A stretch of 64,000 bases of DNA from Motacilla alba alba (lineage: Eukaryota > Chordata > Aves > Passeriformes > Motacillidae). The stretch is from assembly GCF_015832195.1 (NCBI RefSeq), contig NC_052019.1:43775016-43839015 (forward strand), read 5' to 3'. The notes below the pieces were generated by a model. That model had not been told where the DNA came from, ran no database searches, and saw nothing but the letters and a program-made list of their open reading frames with translations. Made by a program: the position numbers and the translations under genes. The stretch's first letter is position 1. Every line of letters starts with the position of its first letter. Of this stretch, positions 1-64,000 are shown in pieces.

Positions 1-1235
1 AAATTTTCACTGTGTTTAAGTATTCTGGGGATTTAAATTTATAATTGTGATTCCATATAATGTACAACTTCATATGGAAAAACCTCTTTAATTTTTCAGT
101 TTGGTTTAGAATATGTTAATCCATTTTGTTCCCATTATATGTTGCCATTGGATAATAATGGCTTGGTTTAATTTGTGACATTATTTTTTTAGGAAATTGT
201 CTTCACTGTGGAAAGCTGACGTGATATTATGGTGAAACAAAACCTGCTATGTCCAGCTTGACATTTTAGGTCTGGCTGTTTTCTGTATTGGCTGATGTGT
301 ATGGAGGGAAAGGAAAGGAATTCACCTTGGTTTTGAGTGTAGATGCATTGAAAAAGCACTGTTGATTTATGCCATACATTCAGACAGGTTTTTCAGTATT
401 CCATTGAAATTTCAAGACTTTCAGGAGAGAGTGAAATAGGGTTATTTGTCTGTAAAGATAGATTCATTATGTTATTTTTTCACAGCTTCCCGCTACTGAT
501 CTGCTCAACTGCCAGGTGCAAGCAGCCACTGATGTCTGATAGTTAATAAGCATTTGCTAATTTGCTAATCAGCTACTACAGAATGCAGCTAGGGCCAGAC
601 ACAGTAGTGACAGCATAGCAGCAGCTGATCAGGAGTCTTGGAGGTAACTGGTTTTCTCCTGGGAGGGGAGCAGAAAGAGGGCTGGTTAGCTGCCTGATGG
701 TAGCTGTGATCTGAGACACTGATTGTCTGTGGTTAGCAGTGGTGACTTTCTCATTCCAGCATAAATGGAGCAGCAGTGGTGTGATCTGGAGCTGAGATCA
801 AGTAGAGAACTCCATTTAAAGACTTCTGAGCAAGCTGTAGACAATGAACTTGATCAGATGCAGTGAATACCACTGAGTGGCTTCTGCTTCCCTACTAGCT
901 TTTGTCTGATGAGATAGAACAGGGACACTGCTTTGCTACGGTGCTCTCTGCTCCCCATTTCACACCTTGTCTTTGCCTTGAGAAATTCCCAGGCCAGCTG
1001 TCTCTGGGCTGTCTGGCATGCAGATGCCCTTTTGCAAAACTATGAATTCGAACCTGCCCAGAGGAGCTCTTTAAGAGATGTTATTAGCTTAGTTAAAGTC
1101 AGTTTGACATTCTTTGAACAGACGTGTTATGAGAGGCTGATGGTCTGTATTCCTGTACTTCTGCTTAGAACTTGAAATTCATCTCTGCCCATGCACGCAT
1201 GGTTTGTTTTCAAATGCTCACAAATGAATATTTTA

Positions 1236-1488
1236 TTAGGTAGCTGTGGCCAATTGCTGCAGGATGGCCTTTGATAAGCGGCGTGGCCAAGCGGCGTTAG
1301 CTGTGTTGGCAGAGCCCTCTGCTGGGAGCACAGCCTGTGCCAGCAGCAGTCGGTCCTGCGGCCAGTGCCACCCGCTTCTCCCAAATGCCATCAGCCAGAC
1401 CCCTCTCGGCTCTGTGGTGTCCCACCAGCTGCCTGCTCCAGTGGCCAAGGGGTTTCTCTTCATCCCACAGACCCTGTGGAGCTCACTT

Positions 1489-1490
<2 letters not shown>
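1236..1490. other. GC-rich segment of unknown origin before a T29 run
   Basis: About 250 bases are clearly more GC- and CpG-rich than the AT-rich flanks, and ORFs overlap on both strands (for example a 125-codon minus ORF across the T-run). I do not recognise a repeat family or a protein. The homopolymer lies where a minus-strand retrocopy body would have to be on the other side, so this is not a simple processed pseudogene. Confidence 0.4.

Positions 1491-1491
<1 letters not shown>

Positions 1492-1520
<29 letters not shown>
1492..1520. repeat. Poly(T) run, 29 bases
   Basis: An uninterrupted run of 29 T directly follows the GC-rich segment. Its length is likely polymorphic and error-prone in assembly. 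Confidence 0.95.
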
Positions 1521-1522
<2 letters not shown>

Positions 1523-3998
1523 CAAACCTGGTGGTGCGCTGTAAATGCTTATGTGATTTTAGGTTTTGATTTGCAAAATACAGTGGCTCTTTGAGACTAA
1601 TAAAGTTAGCCAATTACAAAATGTTTTCCTGATCCTAATCAGCATGGGAGAACCACGATGAATTTCAAAAATTGCATGTATGGATTCCAACCCTGCATGT
1701 AAATATATTTTTAAAAAAAGTACTGCTTAGTAAAACTAACTGGTCTAATTGGGCATACAGGGGGACATTCCTAAATCAAGAGCCACAGCTTTCCTTTGTC
1801 ATTGGACAGTAATGCTTCTGCTATTCAACGTTTTAGAGGAAACAGCTTTTGTGTGATAAAATACTAACTTATTGAGCATGAAGGAAAAATGTTACTACTC
1901 TTCTCTAACCTATTATGTTCAAAAGCCGGGTAAGGACTACTAGATGCATTGCCAAACCAGAATGTGCAAAGAGATATTTTCATCTGGTTAGGTCTCTAAA
2001 GTGTTGATATAATACAGGCCAATAACTCTACTGCAGGAAATCCAGCTGTTTGAGATTGTTGCACAAACAATGCAGTAGTAATAAAGGGTCTTTTTTTCTT
2101 CTTCACATGCTGGCCAGAGCTTTTCACTTACCATTGATTTGAAACACTCACAACTGTGCCCAGTATTTTATCTTCATTAAAACAAAAAAGGAGAACATGT
2201 ACCATGGCTTAGAAAAGGCTGTTGCCTGTGGTGGACAGGCCCCCCTTCTGATGAAGCTGGAGAGTGGTAGCAAGTCAAAGGTAGTCATATTTCTGTGTCA
2301 TGTGATTTGTCTCATGATGAAGCTTTCCTTGACATAGACATATATTTTTTCAAAAGCTAGATTAACCTTCCTGGCCTATATTTGAAATCACCAGTTTCAC
2401 CTTTGCTTTGAACTTACTTGCTCAATTGCTGGGGTTCAGCAACACAAAACAGCTCTGTTAGGAGCCCCACCATGTGAGTGGCATGATGGAACTCCTTGCT
2501 GCAGGTTGTTGTGTATTCCCAAATATTATTCAGAAAGCAATTAAACACACTTGTGAAAGGAAAAATCACCAGTATGAGGAGATGTAGATATTGCTTTTGA
2601 AAATTCCCCATCTACATCCAAGGGAATGGGCAGGACGTGCATGGCTGTGTCTATTCACCCTCCTCCTCCTGACCCGTGTGTGAAGGCAGGATGCTGAAAT
2701 AAAGGGACCCCTTAAGGAAAGGTCTGGTTTTGTTGTGGTTCCTGTCACCCTCTGCTGTTAGCTGGAGGAGCTGTGGTGGGGGGAGGACCAAGCTCTTGGT
2801 AGTGGATGGGGAGTCCAACCCTCCTCCTGCACCTTACAGCTGTTCTTTAAGGGATGTTTTCAGATGAACCTTCCATCTTACCTGCCATCCAATCTGGCAT
2901 TTTCCATGGCCCAGTGCCTTTCCTCACCTGTAATGAGAGTTTCACTGGAGGCTTATTACAATTACACATAGGAGGCAGCACAAAGGGTTTTTTTTTTCTT
3001 CTTTCGTGACAGCTTCTTCTTCCTGTTTTTCTTACAGCATTTTGGTTAGAGGCTTTAATTCTCTGGCAGATGGTATACAGTATGTTTTTCAAACCCTCTA
3101 CCTTTTGGGTCTAGGATACACTCTGTTCTCTGACTGCATAAAGCTGCTAAACAGCTATTTTTCTGATTTCTGACTTGAAATTCCATTCCATTTGTATTGC
3201 ATAATGTCATAATGATTCAGCTTTGTAGAATTCTCTCTTACTTCCATAGGTTATCTTGTCCCATGCTTTTTTAAAAATACTAACATGCAGTTTTAATCCT
3301 GTGCTGCATCAACCCTTGTGAGTTGTCTCTTTTAACTTAGAGCTTCAAATATAAGTGTTGCTTTAACATTACTCGTGGTTATCTCTAATCTCAGAGTCTC
3401 GTAGCAAAATCTGTTGCAGAGTTCATCCTCTTTTGTCTGTGCTTTTTATTTCAAGCGTGTATTTCGTTGCAAAGTGGCAGATGATATAATACCTGGATTT
3501 TAAAAAATAATCCGTGCTTTTCTAAAGAACTTAGTGAAGTGTAATATTACCATTCAGACAGGCAGGTGAGAGCCTTGGAGATCAGTAATTTGTACCTTTA
3601 CAAAAGCCGCACTGCCTTGCTTTGTCTTGGAATTTATTATGCTTCCCAAGTATAATGTGACATACTGAATAGGGCAGGGGGTGGGGACATTGTCTTCAGC
3701 TGACATGCTGTTATCAGCGGGACTGTGTTTCTGGACACAAGATTTCGCAGTCATTGGTTGTCCAAAGAAAGCCTTTCCATCTGAGGATTGGACAAGAAGA
3801 TGCGTCAATTTGCTGCCCGTCTCCAAGGTACTGGTGATGCTGCCTCCACAAGCTGGCTAACGTCACAGCTCCATCACCCAGCGGGGTGTGGGCTTTTTTT
3901 CTCCTCTTCTCTGTTTTAATTCTGTATTTGCTTCCTACTGCATTTCTTAATCTGTCTTCTGCCAAATGCTAACAGCATGATATTTTGCAATCATTTAG

Positions 3999-62269
<58,271 letters not shown>

Positions 62270-64000
62270 TAGCTTCAGAGCAGTGGAGAAGGATGTGACT
62301 TCAATCTTGGACTGATGGATACATGTTTCAGAAAATCAGTATCACATAAAATTCTTAACAACCTGGAAATAAGCTGTATGTCTTTTATAAAGTATTGCTG
62401 TCTTGATGAAAATGATAATGAGTAACTCTTGCATACTCAACTGCTACTGTTCCTCTTGAGGAAAGTTTACAAGGGACTGCCTTTTAATAACATATCTCAG
62501 GCTCCTAGTCTCTGCAGATACCATGTGTAAAATAATATTGTTTTGATCTAGACCTTGGGAACATTATTGTGCAAATGGAAATCTTTATTGCTGCCATCTC
62601 ACATGTTAAAATTTCAGACACTACTTTTCTAGTTATTTTATTTGCAGATAAATTACATTAAGCCCATCATTTTCTTTTCAGCATACACCATTCATTTCCT
62701 GTTTTCAAGAGATCCTATTTATTCTCCTTTTGTATTCTGAAGTTGAGCCAGAACTTTCTTGAAGATATTTTGCACAAAGTCAAGTCGACTAAAATCATTA
62801 ACAATGCAATATAAATTTCATCTGAGGAGGGGCTAGGTCAAGTTATTCAGTATAGGGGTTTTTTTTGCACACCTCTGAGCAAGCGATAACATGAGTGAGT
62901 GTAACTTTAGAGTGGAAACAAACTATGTCAGTTTGCTGCCTTGTCTGTGTGAGTTTTCTGGGGGAAGCCCTGGGAAGTGTTTGCAAGGGTGGAACCAGCT
63001 CTTGTGCTTAGAAGAACTTCATGAAACAGGTCCATGCCCTCTGCTGGCATCCCTAAAAGAACATTTTAGAAGGCTCCTGTTAAGTACATGCAGCTTTTGA
63101 AATGTTCTCCAGTTACAGCAGGGTATGGTTTTGCTGGGAGAAGCAGGTGAAAAGTTAGATGATTTCATACAGGAGGGTGTATCTGGTTCATGTCCCTCTG
63201 TAAGATGAGACCCAGTAAATGGGTTTCGGGCTGGTAAGGGAGAGAGTGTATTACAGCAGTTTCCTGTCACATCTTTGTGTGTGACATCACAGTTGAAGAG
63301 CTTAAGGGATTTACAAAAGTAATAATTTTTTTAAAATATCAATTTTACATTTTGATGAGAACAAAATTTTAAAGTATCAGTTGGCAAGCAGATTTGTTTG
63401 CAGGTGTACCAGAGAACAAAGTTAGGATTTATTCACTTAATACCCTTCTTCCCAAATTCCCAGGTTTATTTTGCTGGGTAGGAGAAAGTTATTTTTAAGC
63501 ATTGCATAGCACAGCATCAAACAGTTTCAAAAGTCCCCCTCATGGTGGATATAGATTAAACAAAAGTAGAAACTGTTTCTTTTTTATGGTGTTTTACAGT
63601 TTCAGAGAAGGTTGAAGATCAAGACCTGTTAATTTTTTTCCTAACAACCAATACCAGGAGATGTGCTTCAGTGTTGACCATGTAGCATCCGGAGGAAAAA
63701 AATGTTCCTTTGGACACAACATGTGGTACATTACCCTATCAACCAGCACTGTTTACTACCTGATGATCCAGTTCATGCATTCAGATTTTATCCCCCTTAA
63801 AGCAAGAAAGCAACAGAATAGTGTGCTCTTAGTTCATAAAAATATACGTGCTCCCCACAAGTGGGATTTTGCTAACGTGTTTGTATAAAACAGACTTAAT
63901 CCTGAAGGGCATTTCACTTTCAGCATTAAGACACAACATTCTTATTTTTAATGTTAAGGCATTAATGTTGAAGCAAGTCATCCTCACAAGAAGTATCACT
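62270..64000 (+). other. TNKS: TNKS 3' untranslated region, continuing past the window
   Basis: No AATAAA occurs in these 1.7 kb. The best variant polyadenylation signal is ATTAAA at 63555-63560; AATAAG at 62368-62373 is weaker. Human TNKS has a 3'UTR of several kb, so the main end is probably beyond the window. No repeat recognised. Confidence 0.8.

Larger units (their letters stand above)
1..3998 (+). other. TNKS: TNKS intron upstream of the first visible exon (3' part)
   Basis: AT-rich intronic sequence ending in the acceptor ATTTAG at 3993-3998. No earlier TNKS exon (residues before Gly332) could be found in it. It holds a GC-rich segment and a T29 run, listed separately; otherwise I see nothing recognisable. 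Confidence 0.85.

Overview
The window is vertebrate nuclear DNA from a bird. It carries most of one protein-coding gene on the + strand: TNKS (tankyrase-1, PARP5A). Twenty-four coding exons can be placed from 3999 to the stop codon at 62267-62269. They splice into 995 complete codons plus one split glycine codon with no frame break. Counting back from the C-terminus places the catalytic residues at His1184, Tyr1213 and Glu1291 and the zinc ligands at Cys1234, His1237, Cys1242 and Cys1245. These are the numbers I recall for 1327-residue human TNKS1, so the first residue here should be Gly332. The C-terminal tail ending in [13 protein letters not shown] separates it from TNKS2. The start codon, the His/Pro/Ser-rich region and the first ankyrin cluster lie upstream of the window, probably in three further exons.

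Layout: 1-3998 is upstream intron. Exons at 3999-27445 encode ankyrin repeat cluster (ARC) 2 and are separated by an 18.7-kb intron full of repeats. Exons at 29410-40953 encode ARC3, with an 8.5-kb intron between the second and third cluster-3 segments. Exons at 42146-44516 encode ARC4 and exons at 47235-50537 encode ARC5. Exon 51859-52096 carries the end of ARC5 and a Ser/Ala/Gly-rich linker. The SAM domain lies on 52792-52874 and 54611-54731. The PARP catalytic domain runs over 55334-62269, and a long 3'UTR begins at 62270 and probably runs past the window end.

In the protein, the ankyrin clusters recruit substrates, the SAM domain drives polymerisation, and the PARP domain adds poly(ADP-ribose).

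The introns hold CR1 LINE fragments in both orientations, a degraded LINE reverse-transcriptase remnant, an LTR-like element and low-complexity A/C tracts. They also hold a tRNA-Ile-derived SINE with a CR1 tail, inserted inside an older CR1 reverse-transcriptase fragment. CR1 copies of this type indicate a bird; the SINE architecture resembles TguSINE1-type elements known from passerines, so a passerine is my best guess. I see no second convincing protein-coding gene and no new biological system. The main points worth checking are the nested SINE, several weak splice donors (notably one that could give an ankyrin-only product), and a statistically long antisense ORF in the largest intron.
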